Source: an uncultured Eubacteriaceae bacterium (lineage in GTDB: Bacteria > Bacillota > Clostridia > Lachnospirales > CAG-274). Taken from it: a stretch of 49,974 nt of DNA. A program made the position numbers and the translations under genes. Positions within the stretch are counted from its first letter, which is position 1, and every line of letters begins with the position of its first letter. Shown here piece by piece: positions 24,055 through 31,748 of the stretch. The notes below the pieces were generated by a model. That model was given only the letters and a program-made list of their open reading frames with translations, was not told where the DNA came from and did no database searches. The stretch is taken from the NCBI GenBank assembly GCA_946497035.1, contig CAMMIW010000017.1, positions 1 through 49,974 on the forward strand. Direction: 5' to 3'.

Positions 24055-24501
24055 ATGAATTTAGGAAAAAACTTATTTAATGCAAGAAAAAAAAGTGGTT
24101 TTTCACAAGAAGAAATTGCTGAAAAATTAGGAGTAACTAGACAAACTATTTCAAAATGGGAAACAGATGAAAGTGTTCCAGATATAGTACAAACAAAAAA
24201 ATTAGCAGTTTTATATAAATTATCTTTAGATGAATTAGTTAAATTTGATATTGAATTAAGTGAAATAGAAAAATATATTGAAAATTCTAATGAAGAAATT
24301 AATAATAAGATAGATTGGACAAATGTATGGAGTAAGAAATATCCTATATTAAAAAAATATAAAAAAGAAGTGGATATTGAAGAATATATTATTAAATTAA
24401 ATGAAATGTTATTTAAATTAAAAAAAGATTATAAATATAATGATTTAGATGCATTTTTAGTTTTAAAAGATATATTATCTATTATTTGGAAAGATAGGTA
24501 A
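24055..24501 (+). CDS. XRE-family regulator with C-terminal effector region
   Basis: A 148-residue protein. Residues 1-65 are a clear helix-turn-helix: GKNLFNARKKSGFSQEEIAEKLGVTRQTISKWETDESVP, split here by domain. The remaining 80 residues are helical and very Lys/Glu/Ile-rich (VDIEEYIIKLNEMLFKLKKDY) and may dimerise. This type (close to immunity-repressor or YgzD-like regulators) is common as a second switch in clostridial mobile elements. AGGAGG-like GGAGGAAAA precedes the start at a slightly long distance. It is followed by its own terminator. With the minus-strand XRE gene it may form a two-repressor switch. Confidence 0.82.
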   Translation: MNLGKNLFNARKKSGFSQEEIAEKLGVTRQTISKWETDESVPDIVQTKKLAVLYKLSLDELVKFDIELSEIEKYIENSNEEINNKIDWTNVWSKKYPILKKYKKEVDIEEYIIKLNEMLFKLKKDYKYNDLDAFLVLKDILSIIWKDR

Positions 24502-24523
24502 TAAAATTATAATTAATTATTTA

Positions 24524-24551
24524 AAGTAGGTTAGAAATAGCCTGCTTTTTT
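24524..24551 (+). terminator. Terminator after the XRE gene
   Basis: AAGTAGGTTA, loop GAAA, TAGCCTGCTT (two G-T pairs) followed by T6, ending at 24551, just before the VirB4-type operon. Confidence 0.75.
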
Positions 24552-24570
24552 ATATTTTAAGGAGGCAAAA

Positions 24571-25254
24571 ATGGAAACTTTAATAGTACCAATAACAATA
24601 TTAATAAGTGTAGTAATAGGTGGCACAATTTTAATACTATACATAAATAAATACAACACAAAAAAATATAAAGACGAGCAAGATTTAGATAAAGAAACGG
24701 CAAGGCAATTTATAAATATAAAAGATATAAATGACAAGTATTTATATACTAATGAGGGCAATGTGATGATGTATTTAAGGATAGATAGCATAAGTATTGA
24801 TTTATATAGTAAAAGTGAAAAAGAAGCCTTGATGAAATCTTTAACGGCAGAGTTATCTGAAATACAGTATCCTTTTAAGTTTATAGCAGTATCACGCCCT
24901 GTTGATATTAGCCCAATAATAACAAATATGCAAGAGATGATAAAGTTTTCTAACGATAGCCAAAAGGAATTACTCAAAAAAGAGATTATTGAGATGAATA
25001 ACTTTGCATTAAGTGGAGATATAGTAGAACGACAATTTTATTTAGTTATATGGGACAAATATCAAGAGGGTATTGAAAAAGAGATACATAGGAAAGCTAT
25101 GTTACTTGTAGAAAAATTTACTATAAATAATATAGGTTGTGAAATATTAAATCAAAGGGAAATAATGCGATTTATAAATTTAATAAACAACCCTTATTAT
25201 GCACATTTAGAAGATACAGATTATGAAAAAAATATACCAATAATTACAGAATAG
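24571..25254 (+). CDS. VirB4-associated membrane protein (TrsD/TraC N-terminal-like)
   Basis: A 227-residue protein with one N-terminal membrane helix (LIVPITILISVVIGGTILILYIN, near residues 3-27) and a cytoplasmic domain. The domain shows YTNEGNVMMYLRIDSISIDLYSK and FKFIAVSRPVDI, resembling the N-terminal domain of TraC/VirB4-type ATPases. In Tn1549-like ICEs this separate small protein directly precedes the ATPase gene and probably anchors it to the membrane. AAGGAGG lies before the ATG. The ATPase starts 9 bases after its stop, so translation is coupled. Confidence 0.8.
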   Translation: METLIVPITILISVVIGGTILILYINKYNTKKYKDEQDLDKETARQFINIKDINDKYLYTNEGNVMMYLRIDSISIDLYSKSEKEALMKSLTAELSEIQYPFKFIAVSRPVDISPIITNMQEMIKFSNDSQKELLKKEIIEMNNFALSGDIVERQFYLVIWDKYQEGIEKEIHRKAMLLVEKFTINNIGCEILNQREIMRFINLINNPYYAHLEDTDYEKNIPIITE

Positions 25255-25263
25255 GAGAATATT

Positions 25264-27072
25264 ATGGCGAAGATAAAGAATAAAAAACAGACTAACCCAA
25301 TATTAGATATATTAACGCCGATAGGTTTAAGATTTAATAAAAATACTTTACATATAGGCGAAAGTTTTACTAAAATTTATGGTATTATAAAGTATCCTAA
25401 CAAGGTAAAAAGTGAATGGTTATCTAAAATAACAAACATACCTAACACAGTTGTAACCATATGTATAAAGCCTGTTGATAACACCAATTTAATAACGGCT
25501 ATATCAAGAAATATTACATATGATAGAAGTTTAGCAGAATCTTCAAAAGACCCACTTGCAAGGCAAAGGGCAGAAAAATCGGCAGAAGACGGCGAGAAAA
25601 TAATAATGCAGATAGATAGAGAAAATGAAACTGTTGCACTTATGACAGTTTGTGTTGCTACAATGTCAAGAGATGAGCAAGACTTTAAGAGAGTTTGTAG
25701 GCGTTCGGAAAGTATGATAAGTGTATTAAAATGCAAGATGAGAGCAATACCTAATTTACAAAAAGAATTATTTAAACATATATATCCTACTTTTACTAAT
25801 CGTGAGAGGATAGAAAATATACTACAAAAAATCGTACCTATATCAACATTTGTAGGTGGTTTTCCTTTTGCTAGAAGTGGCTTTAATGACGGAGCAGGAT
25901 ACTATTTAGCAACAGATAGTAACGGAGGACTGGTTATAACAGATATATGGAAAAGGGAAAGCGACAGAACAAACTCAAACATTGTAATAATGGGGAATAG
26001 TGGCGTTGGGAAGTCTACTGTTATAAAACATATAATACTATCAGAGTTTATGCAAAACACAAAAATAGTATTAATAGACCCAGAAGCCGAATACAAAGAA
26101 CTATGTAAAAATTTAGGTGGAAACCTTATAAATGCAGTTGGTGGAACGAAAGGGAAAATCAATCCACTTCAGATAAGACCTATCCCGAAAGATGAAGATG
26201 ACGAAACAAACAAACTTTTTAACGAAGATGACGGCATCAATGATTTAGCTTTACATATGAAAAATTTAGAAATATTTTTTAGTCTTTACAATAGCTCATT
26301 TACAGATATGCAAATGGCAATTTTAAAAAATATGTTAGTTAAATTGTATAATAGTTTTGGCATCGATTGGAATACAGATGTATCTAAACTAAAACCAGAA
26401 GATTTTCCCACATTTAAAGATTTATACGATTTAATTTTAGAAGAGTTTAAAATGACCAAAAATAATACTTTGTCAGAAATATCAATTTTGCTAGCAGATA
26501 TTGCAATAGGTAGCGACAGTTTTATATGGAATGGACACACAACAGTTGAAGATAATAGTAACTTTATATGTTTTGATACCAACGGATTGCAAGGGACTTC
26601 TGATAGTGTAAAAAGGACGCAATATTTCAATATACTTACTTATTGTTGGGAAAAAATATGTGAAAATAGAAATGAAAAAATAATGTTAATATGTGATGAA
26701 AGCTATTTAATGATAGATGAAAAAGTACCTCAATCACTTGTATATTTAAGAAATATGATGAAAAGAGTTAGGAAGTATGAAGGTAGCCTTGCAGTAATAT
26801 CACATAGTGTAGTAGATTTTTTAAGCGACAACATAAAACAATATGGACAAGCACTTTTAGATATACCAACCTACAAAATACTTATGGGAACAGATGGACA
26901 AAATTTAAAAGAAACAACTAAACTATATGATTTAACAGAAGCAGAACAAGATTTGTTATTAGCTAAAAAACGAGGACACGCCTTATTTATGGCAGGGGCA
27001 AAAAGGTTACATATAAATTTTGTAATACCTGAATATAAGCTTGATTATATGGGCAAAAGTGGGGGAAGATAA
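25264..27072 (+). CDS. virB4: VirB4/TraE-type conjugation ATPase
   Basis: A 602-residue ATPase that powers assembly of the type IV channel. The N-terminal half (about 1-230) includes VVTICIKPVDNTNLITAIS and the region leading to FPFARSGFNDGAGYYLATDSNGG, which is conserved in VirB4 and precedes the nucleotide fold. Walker A is GNSGVGKST at residues 244-252, Walker B IMLICDESY with D478/E479, and later motifs include MKRVRKYEGSLAVISHS and a Gln-rich sensor. Length and motifs look complete. It is translated with the preceding small membrane protein. Sequence and order match Tn1549-like ICEs, except for the acetyltransferase gene that follows. Confidence 0.93.
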   Translation: MAKIKNKKQTNPILDILTPIGLRFNKNTLHIGESFTKIYGIIKYPNKVKSEWLSKITNIPNTVVTICIKPVDNTNLITAISRNITYDRSLAESSKDPLARQRAEKSAEDGEKIIMQIDRENETVALMTVCVATMSRDEQDFKRVCRRSESMISVLKCKMRAIPNLQKELFKHIYPTFTNRERIENILQKIVPISTFVGGFPFARSGFNDGAGYYLATDSNGGLVITDIWKRESDRTNSNIVIMGNSGVGKSTVIKHIILSEFMQNTKIVLIDPEAEYKELCKNLGGNLINAVGGTKGKINPLQIRPIPKDEDDETNKLFNEDDGINDLALHMKNLEIFFSLYNSSFTDMQMAILKNMLVKLYNSFGIDWNTDVSKLKPEDFPTFKDLYDLILEEFKMTKNNTLSEISILLADIAIGSDSFIWNGHTTVEDNSNFICFDTNGLQGTSDSVKRTQYFNILTYCWEKICENRNEKIMLICDESYLMIDEKVPQSLVYLRNMMKRVRKYEGSLAVISHSVVDFLSDNIKQYGQALLDIPTYKILMGTDGQNLKETTKLYDLTEAEQDLLLAKKRGHALFMAGAKRLHINFVIPEYKLDYMGKSGGR

Positions 27073-27083
27073 ATAATTAAATA

Positions 27084-27112
27084 TTGACAATATAATTTAA
27101 ATAAATTAAAAT
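27084..27112 (+). promoter_or_regulatory. Promoter of the acetyltransferase gene
   Basis: TTGACA (27084-27089), 17 bases, TAAAAT (27107-27112), right after the VirB4 stop. It marks the acetyltransferase as an independently expressed passenger. Confidence 0.7.
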
Positions 27113-27148
27113 GTAACAAAAAAATAATTATATTTAGGAGAATTAAAT

Positions 27149-27733
27149 ATGACTAATAAAGAAAAAATGTTAAATGGTATTTATTATATTAGTTGGGATG
27201 AAGAATTAACTTTAGAAAGAGAAAAGGCTAAAGATTTACTTTTTGAATTTAACAATACAAAACCTTCATTAAGAGTTGAAAGAAATGAAATAATAAAAAA
27301 ATTATTTGGAAATGTAGGTAAAAATTGTTGGATAGAATCTAATTTTAATTGTGATTATGGTTATAATATTTCTGTTGGAGATAACTTTTATACAAATGTT
27401 AATTGTTGTATATTAGACTGTGCAAAAGTTACTATTGGAAATAATGTATGGATAGGACCAAATGTTGGTATATATACTCCAAATCACGCATTTGATAGTG
27501 TTGAAAGATGTGCAGGATATGAAATTTCTCTCCCTATTGAAATTAAAGATAATGTATGGATAGGTGGAAATGTTGTTATTAGAGGAGGAGTTACTATTGG
27601 AGAAAATACAATTATTGGTGCTGGAAGTGTAGTAACAAAAGATATTCCAAGTAATGTTATTGCAGTAGGAAATCCTATAAGAATTATTAGAGAAATTACG
27701 GAAGAAGATAAAATTTTAAAAAATTTAAGTTAG
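27149..27733 (+). CDS. maa: Maltose O-acetyltransferase-like hexapeptide transferase
   Basis: A 194-residue protein of the left-handed beta-helix acetyltransferases (maltose/galactoside/NodL group). The N-terminal MLNGIYYISWDEELTLEREKAK is the mac domain. Hexapeptide repeats follow from about residue 60 (NISVGDNFYTNVNCCILD, VTIGNNVWIGPNVGIYT), with the catalytic His in PNHAFDS near residue 115. It ends with IGAGSVVTKDIPSNVIAVGNP. It moves acetyl from acetyl-CoA to a sugar hydroxyl. The in vivo sugar is unknown. It has its own promoter and terminator between two conjugation genes, so it is cargo. Confidence 0.9.
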   Translation: MTNKEKMLNGIYYISWDEELTLEREKAKDLLFEFNNTKPSLRVERNEIIKKLFGNVGKNCWIESNFNCDYGYNISVGDNFYTNVNCCILDCAKVTIGNNVWIGPNVGIYTPNHAFDSVERCAGYEISLPIEIKDNVWIGGNVVIRGGVTIGENTIIGAGSVVTKDIPSNVIAVGNPIRIIREITEEDKILKNLS

Positions 27734-27735
27734 AT

Positions 27736-27762
27736 AAGTAATACTTTTAGGTATACTTTTTT
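27736..27762 (+). terminator. Terminator after the acetyltransferase gene
   Basis: AAGTAATAC, loop TTTTAG, GTATACTT (one unpaired base) followed by T-rich sequence to 27762. Confidence 0.55.
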
Positions 27763-27785
27763 ATTTTATAAGGAGATTTTAACCT

Positions 27786-28247
27786 ATGAAAGAATTAGCA
27801 ATAAAAATATTAATTCAGTTATCAATAGACGAAGAAAAAAGAAAAAAGGCTTTAATATTTATAGTATCAGTTGTTACAGGGCTATTAGTATTAATAGCCT
27901 TTTTTTTATATCTAATTACAAACCCTTTAGATATGTTTAAGCAGTTTATTTTTGGAAATGAGATAGTTGCAATAGAGCAATTTCAAAAAGATTATGGTTA
28001 TAATCAAAGTATAGGCATTTATGACAAAGATTATATAGACGCAGAAGGGCAAGAATATGGAGATATAGTTTTTACTGATAGTGCAGTAGATGTAGTTTAC
28101 TTTAATCAATTAGACGAAAAATACAAAAATCAGTTGTATGGTAGAGATAAAGTCGGTACTCACGGTTGTGGACCGACTTCTATGGCTATTGTAGTATCTA
28201 GTTTAACAGGGCAAATATATGATCCCATTTATAAGATGGTGATATAA
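27786..28247 (+). CDS. Conjugation-associated peptidoglycan hydrolase, C-terminally truncated
   Basis: A 153-residue remnant. It has a basic N-terminus, one membrane helix (KALIFIVSVVTGLLVLIAFFLYLI, quoted only in part; near 20-44), and an extracellular start leading to the cysteine protease-like signature GTHGCGPTSMAIVVSSLTG near residues 126-144. That fits C39/NlpC-type wall hydrolases that open the wall for the channel. The Cys is present, but the His/Asp part of the fold is missing. After YDPIY the sequence leaves the family and stops at TGATAA within a few codons, at a stem-loop. I infer a deletion or rearrangement joint near 28232. Without the missing part the enzyme should be inactive. 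Confidence 0.75.
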   Translation: MKELAIKILIQLSIDEEKRKKALIFIVSVVTGLLVLIAFFLYLITNPLDMFKQFIFGNEIVAIEQFQKDYGYNQSIGIYDKDYIDAEGQEYGDIVFTDSAVDVVYFNQLDEKYKNQLYGRDKVGTHGCGPTSMAIVVSSLTGQIYDPIYKMVI

Positions 28248-28248
28248 T

Positions 28249-28304
28249 AAGACATAATCAAAAAACATTGAAAATTCAGGGTTTTTGGTTATGTCTTATT
28301 TTTA
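28249..28304 (+). terminator. Long stem-loop terminator at the hydrolase joint
   Basis: AAGACATAATCAAAAAAC pairs with GTTTTTGGTTATGTCTT (28281-28297, one G-T pair and one bulge), followed by ATTTTT. Confidence 0.8.
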
Positions 28305-28378
28305 AATTTGGTAAATTTTATTAAAATTGCAGTTGTAATGTTAGTTTAGATGGGAAGTAAAAGAAAGGGGAAATTTAA

Positions 28379-28675
28379 ATGAATTCAATACAATTAATAG
28401 GCAGATTAACAAAAGACCCACAAATAACTAGCATAAAAGTAAACGATGTATTCAAAAAAGTTGCTAAGTATGTCCTAGTGGTTGATAGGAAAACAGAAGG
28501 AGTTGACTTTATACCTTGTTCAGTGATAGACAAGGGGGCAGATTGGGCAGAAAACAACATTAAAAAAGGCAGTAGAATAGGTGTTGTTGGCTCATTAAGG
28601 ATAAATATATATAAAAAAGATAATACAACAGTGTACAAACCAGAAATAATAGTAGCAGAGCAATATTTTGCTTAA
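28379..28675 (+). CDS. ssb: Small single-stranded DNA-binding protein
   Basis: A 98-residue SSB with one OB fold and no acidic C-terminal tail: NSIQLIGRLTKDPQ, the central FIPCSVIDKGADWAENNIKKGSRIGVVGSLRINIY (in part), and a final EIIVAEQYF. Short SSBs of this type are carried by Tn1549-like ICEs and plasmids and may coat the transferred strand. Lack of the DDDLPF-type tail suggests it does not recruit host replication proteins. AAAGGGGAAA precedes the ATG. It opens a block of replication and segregation genes. Confidence 0.88.
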   Translation: MNSIQLIGRLTKDPQITSIKVNDVFKKVAKYVLVVDRKTEGVDFIPCSVIDKGADWAENNIKKGSRIGVVGSLRINIYKKDNTTVYKPEIIVAEQYFA

Positions 28676-28701
28676 AACAAATATATAAGGAGATTTAGAA
28701 A

Positions 28702-29622
28702 ATGCGAAAGATGATAATAAATAGAGATTTAGTAGAAATAACAAATGACTTTACATTAGGGGTGATTTTAACAGAAATTATAGAAATTTCAAAAAGATAT
28801 AGAAAAGAATTTATAGAAAATAAATGGCATTGTCCAGAGTTTTTTGAGATGGATATTTTAAAAATATCTGAAGACAACAAACTAAACTTATCTAAAACTT
28901 CTATGAGAAGATACATTAAAAAACTAGAAAATTTAGGTTTTATATCAATAGATAAGCTTGAGAAAAAACATAGATATAGAGTTAATTTTGCAAATATAAA
29001 TCGTGAGTTAGAAAAGATAGGTGCAGAAACTTTACAAAAAAATGATATAAACAAAATAGATGATTTATCAAAAAATGATATAAAAAATATAGATACCCCT
29101 AAAAATAATAAAAATTATCTTAATAAAACAGTTCAAAATGAATGTAAAACTTTTGAAGATAAATCTATAAAATATAATCAAGACGAAAAAATAGCCCCGT
29201 CTGAAGAAACGGAGCTTATAAACATACAAAATATGATTAAATATAATATAGATTATACAGTAGTTGAGCATATGCGTCAAGAACGAAATAATGAAAATTT
29301 TGTAAATCTTTTTGACAAGGTGTACAACATAATTGTAGATGTTATGACAACAAAAAGTGATTACATAAAAATAAATAAGGAATTAAAACCTGTGTCTGTT
29401 GTGAAAAATATTTTTTCAAAATTACAATTTGGAGATATAGCAGAAGTAATAGACAAAATATCTACTGTTCCACATAAGATTATAAATTATACAAACTATA
29501 TAAGGACTAGCTTGTATAATCAATATTTAGAAAGCGATATGAAATTAAGTAACATTATATATAACGATATGGGAATTAAAATAACAAATTGTATAGGATA
29601 CAGAAATAATTATGCAAAATAA
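28702..29622 (+). CDS. Replication-initiator-like protein with DUF6017-type C-terminus
   Basis: A 306-residue protein. Residues 1-100 form a winged-helix initiator-like domain: NRDLVEITNDFTLGVILTEI, then KTSMRRYIKKLENLGFISID as recognition helix, and a HRYRVNF wing. A disordered Asn/Lys/Asp-rich linker follows (about 110-175). A helical end with VVEHMRQERNN and KPVSVVKNIFSKLQFGDIAEVIDKI...TNYIRTSLYNQYLE agrees with DUF6017 of ICE replication proteins. It likely binds an origin and starts autonomous replication of the circular form. The 240 bases after it are extremely AT-rich and carry short repeats, as expected of an origin or centromere. GGAG precedes the ATG. Confidence 0.72.
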   Translation: MRKMIINRDLVEITNDFTLGVILTEIIEISKRYRKEFIENKWHCPEFFEMDILKISEDNKLNLSKTSMRRYIKKLENLGFISIDKLEKKHRYRVNFANINRELEKIGAETLQKNDINKIDDLSKNDIKNIDTPKNNKNYLNKTVQNECKTFEDKSIKYNQDEKIAPSEETELINIQNMIKYNIDYTVVEHMRQERNNENFVNLFDKVYNIIVDVMTTKSDYIKINKELKPVSVVKNIFSKLQFGDIAEVIDKISTVPHKIINYTNYIRTSLYNQYLESDMKLSNIIYNDMGIKITNCIGYRNNYAK

Positions 29623-29663
29623 AAAGTATATATTAACACAAATTAACCAATTATTAATAGAAC

Positions 29664-29823
29664 CAAAATGGATTAATAATAGCTATTATTTTGTGAAAAT
29701 TAGTTCAAAATGGTTTAAAACAAATTAAAATGACTTAAACAACACTGTTTATATATAATAATTATTAAATATATAAAAAATATTATATATAAAATATATA
29801 TTATATAAATTAATAATTATATA
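29664..29823. repeat. Repeats plus G/C-free tract: candidate origin and tubC centromere
   Basis: Three related 13-mers occur: CAAAATGGATTAA (29664-29676), CAAAATGGTTTAA (29706-29718) and TAAAATGACTTAA (29726-29738). They are followed by a 76-base tract without a single G or C (29748-29823), a likely DNA-unwinding stretch. It lies between an initiator-like gene and tubR/tubZ homologues. In known type III partition systems the centromere is a set of short direct repeats upstream of tubR. Three imperfect copies is few, so this call is tentative. Confidence 0.45.
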
Positions 29824-29860
29824 GTCTTGTCTATGTCAAGTCGTTCAGAAAGGGTTAAAA

Positions 29861-30109
29861 ATGAATTTGAGCAAAATAGATATTATAATTTTAAAAGATT
29901 TAGAAAATAAAAATAAAACTAATTTTTTAAAATCAATAAGCCTTAAAGAATTAATTGTATATCAAAACAGCTTGATTAAATCAAATTCTATTTACAAAAG
30001 GCTTAATAATTTAAAAAATCAAGGGTTAGTACAATTAGGAGCTAAAGACGGAAAAATGAACACATACTACATAACAGAGCTAGGTATACAAATTTTAAAT
30101 AAACTCTAA
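29861..30109 (+). CDS. tubR: TubR-like winged-helix DNA-binding protein
   Basis: An 82-residue winged-helix protein: IDIIILKDLENKNKTNFLKSISLKELI, then a recognition helix around NSIYKRLNNLKNQGLV and a wing LGAKDGKMNTYYITELG. Size, fold pattern and position directly upstream of a TubZ homologue agree with TubR, the adaptor that binds tubC repeats and TubZ filaments. TubR proteins diverge strongly, so the assignment rests mostly on context. The ribosome site is weak (AAAGGG). It is separated from the TubZ-like gene by 28 bases with AAAAGGAGAA before the latter. Confidence 0.6.
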   Translation: MNLSKIDIIILKDLENKNKTNFLKSISLKELIVYQNSLIKSNSIYKRLNNLKNQGLVQLGAKDGKMNTYYITELGIQILNKL

Positions 30110-30137
30110 AACAAAAAAGAAAAAGGAGAATAGGAAA

Positions 30138-30500
30138 ATGAAAGAAAAAATAGGATTTATAGCAGTTGGACAAGCAGGTGGAAACATTGGAAAGTTATTA
30201 AAAACAAATGGATTTGATGTAGTATTTTTAAATTCAAGTAAAGGGGACTTAGATACATTAAATATTGACGAAGACAAGAAGTATCACATATCTGAAGGTT
30301 TGGGGTGTGCTAAAGATAGAAAAGTGGCTAAACAGGTTGCTAAAAATGATTTTAAAAATATAAATGAGTTTATTCAAAAAGGCTTAAATGATAAAGAACT
30401 ATATTACATACTGTTTTCTAGTGGTGGTGGTACAGGTAGTGGTATAAGTCCTACACTTGCTAAAATATATACACAAGCTTTAAATAAAATGTCGGTATAA
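30138..30500 (+). CDS. tubZ: TubZ-like tubulin/FtsZ-family GTPase, N-terminal part (frameshifted)
   Basis: The first 120 residues of a TubZ-like GTPase. GFIAVGQAGGNIGKLLKTNGFDVVFLNSS is the nucleotide-binding start of the tubulin fold (GQAGGN near residues 10-15). The tubulin signature loop SSGGGTGSG lies at residues 94-102. The frame then runs into TAA at 30498. Inserting one A in the AAAA run at 30486-30489 restores NKNVGIITILPSDKDTLQAQ and the rest of the protein. TubZ filaments move plasmid copies to daughter cells. Intact length would be about 343 residues, somewhat shorter than plasmid TubZ proteins. It is broken in this sequence or wrongly called at the homopolymer. Confidence 0.78.
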   Translation: MKEKIGFIAVGQAGGNIGKLLKTNGFDVVFLNSSKGDLDTLNIDEDKKYHISEGLGCAKDRKVAKQVAKNDFKNINEFIQKGLNDKELYYILFSSGGGTGSGISPTLAKIYTQALNKMSV

Positions 30501-30559
30501 TAACTATTTTACCTAGCGATAAAGACACTTTACAAGCACAAATAAATAGCTATGAATGT

Positions 30560-31168
30560 ATGAAAGAGTTAGTTGAAATTGAAGATTTATGTGGTTTTTT
30601 TATACTTGATAATGCTAGCAACAATAACACAGAACACATAAATAAAAATTTTGTGAATTTATTTACAAAAATATTTGAATATAAAAAATATGAAACAAGC
30701 AAAGGTAATATTGATGAATCAGAAATATTAAAGCTTTTAAAAACTAGAGGTATGTTAAACATAGCTACTTGTAAAAATGATGAAACTACGAAAAAATTAA
30801 TAGAAAATATAAACAACAATATTTTTGCAAAGCCTGAAAAAGACGGTAAAATAAAATATTTAGGTTTATCTAAAGGTATAAATTTTGAGGAAAATTTATT
30901 TAAAAGTGAAGTTGGAAAATATTTAGATAAGTTTGAAAATGTAAATAAAGATTATACTTTAGCTATTTTAAGTGGCTTAACAATGCCATTTAAAAGAATA
31001 AAATCTATAAACGAAAAAATAACTGCCGAAAAAGAAACAATAATAAATTTAAGTAAAGTAACAGAAACAAAACTTGAGTCAATAAGCTTTTTAGATGAAA
31101 TAGAACAAACTGCCAAAAAAGTGCAAGAAAATATGACTGCCGATGAAATTCTTGCAAATCTTTTTTAA
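30560..31168 (+). CDS. tubZ: TubZ-like protein, C-terminal part
   Basis: The continuation of the TubZ-like protein in another frame. The homologous reading begins before this ATG, near 30489, as VGIITILPSDKDTLQAQINS. It holds the tubulin T5/helix-7 region (VEIEDLCGFFILDNASNN), then the C-terminal domain (KTRGMLNIATCK, YTLAILSGLTMPFKRIKSI), and ends with a helical tail EIEQTAKKVQENMTADEILANLF. That tail may contact TubR or be the filament-regulating tail. The ATG at 30560 has a passable ribosome-site-free context, so independent translation is unlikely. Without the GTP-binding half the fragment cannot polymerise. Confidence 0.7.
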   Translation: MKELVEIEDLCGFFILDNASNNNTEHINKNFVNLFTKIFEYKKYETSKGNIDESEILKLLKTRGMLNIATCKNDETTKKLIENINNNIFAKPEKDGKIKYLGLSKGINFEENLFKSEVGKYLDKFENVNKDYTLAILSGLTMPFKRIKSINEKITAEKETIINLSKVTETKLESISFLDEIEQTAKKVQENMTADEILANLF

Positions 31169-31217
31169 AAAATAAATAATCTAAATCTCTTTATATATTA
31201 AGTTTTGGAGTAAAATT

Positions 31218-31739
31218 ATGAAGAAAGAATACATAAAAACAACTGAACAAAAAATAAGACAATATTTTAAAGATACTGATAGTATAAAGTTAATAAAACA
31301 AACAATATTAGCTTTAGAAACTAAAAAGGAGGAGTTAGAACAAAAAATTAAAACTTTAAACTTAAATTTTGATATTGATATAAAAGGTAATAGTATGAGT
31401 TCTGAAGGTATCAGTACAAATAGTACAGATAGCTATTTTGAAAAAAATATTGTTAAGCAAATAGAAGATATATTAAATATAATTAAAAATTTAGAAGAAG
31501 ATATAGCTAATCAAAAAAATCAACTTTTAAAACTTGAAATAAAAAATACAAAACTAGAAAATATATTTAATTTACTGTCGCCAGAATATAAAATGCTTTT
31601 AAATTTAAAATATGAAAAAAATGAACCAGAATTGATAATTTTAAATAAGCTTGTTTTGTCAAAATCTAATTATCATAGGCTTAAAAAGAAAACAGTTGAA
31701 AGTATTTACAATCTACTTTTAATGTATGGCGAAATATAG
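31218..31739 (+). CDS. Coiled-coil protein with sigma-like HTH end
   Basis: A 173-residue protein. Residues 1-120 are strongly helical and charged, with heptad-like stretches (KKEELEQKIKTLNL and KNLEEDIANQKNQLLKLEIKN). The last 50 residues, LLSPEYKMLLNLKYEKNEPE...LVLSKSNYHRLKKKTVESIYNLL, resemble the sigma-region-4-like helix-turn-helix of ArpU/DUF1492-type phage and ICE regulators. It probably regulates a neighbouring operon. GGAG precedes the ATG and the next gene follows within 10 bases, so it belongs to the small operon 31218-32585. Confidence 0.6.
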   Translation: MKKEYIKTTEQKIRQYFKDTDSIKLIKQTILALETKKEELEQKIKTLNLNFDIDIKGNSMSSEGISTNSTDSYFEKNIVKQIEDILNIIKNLEEDIANQKNQLLKLEIKNTKLENIFNLLSPEYKMLLNLKYEKNEPELIILNKLVLSKSNYHRLKKKTVESIYNLLLMYGEI

Positions 31740-31748
31740 GAGGTACAT

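Noticed and set aside
29748..29823. AT-only tract as plain low-complexity sequence
   Set aside because: Kept as a candidate unwinding element because of its place between an initiator-like gene and tubR, although AT-rich sequence is common in this genome.
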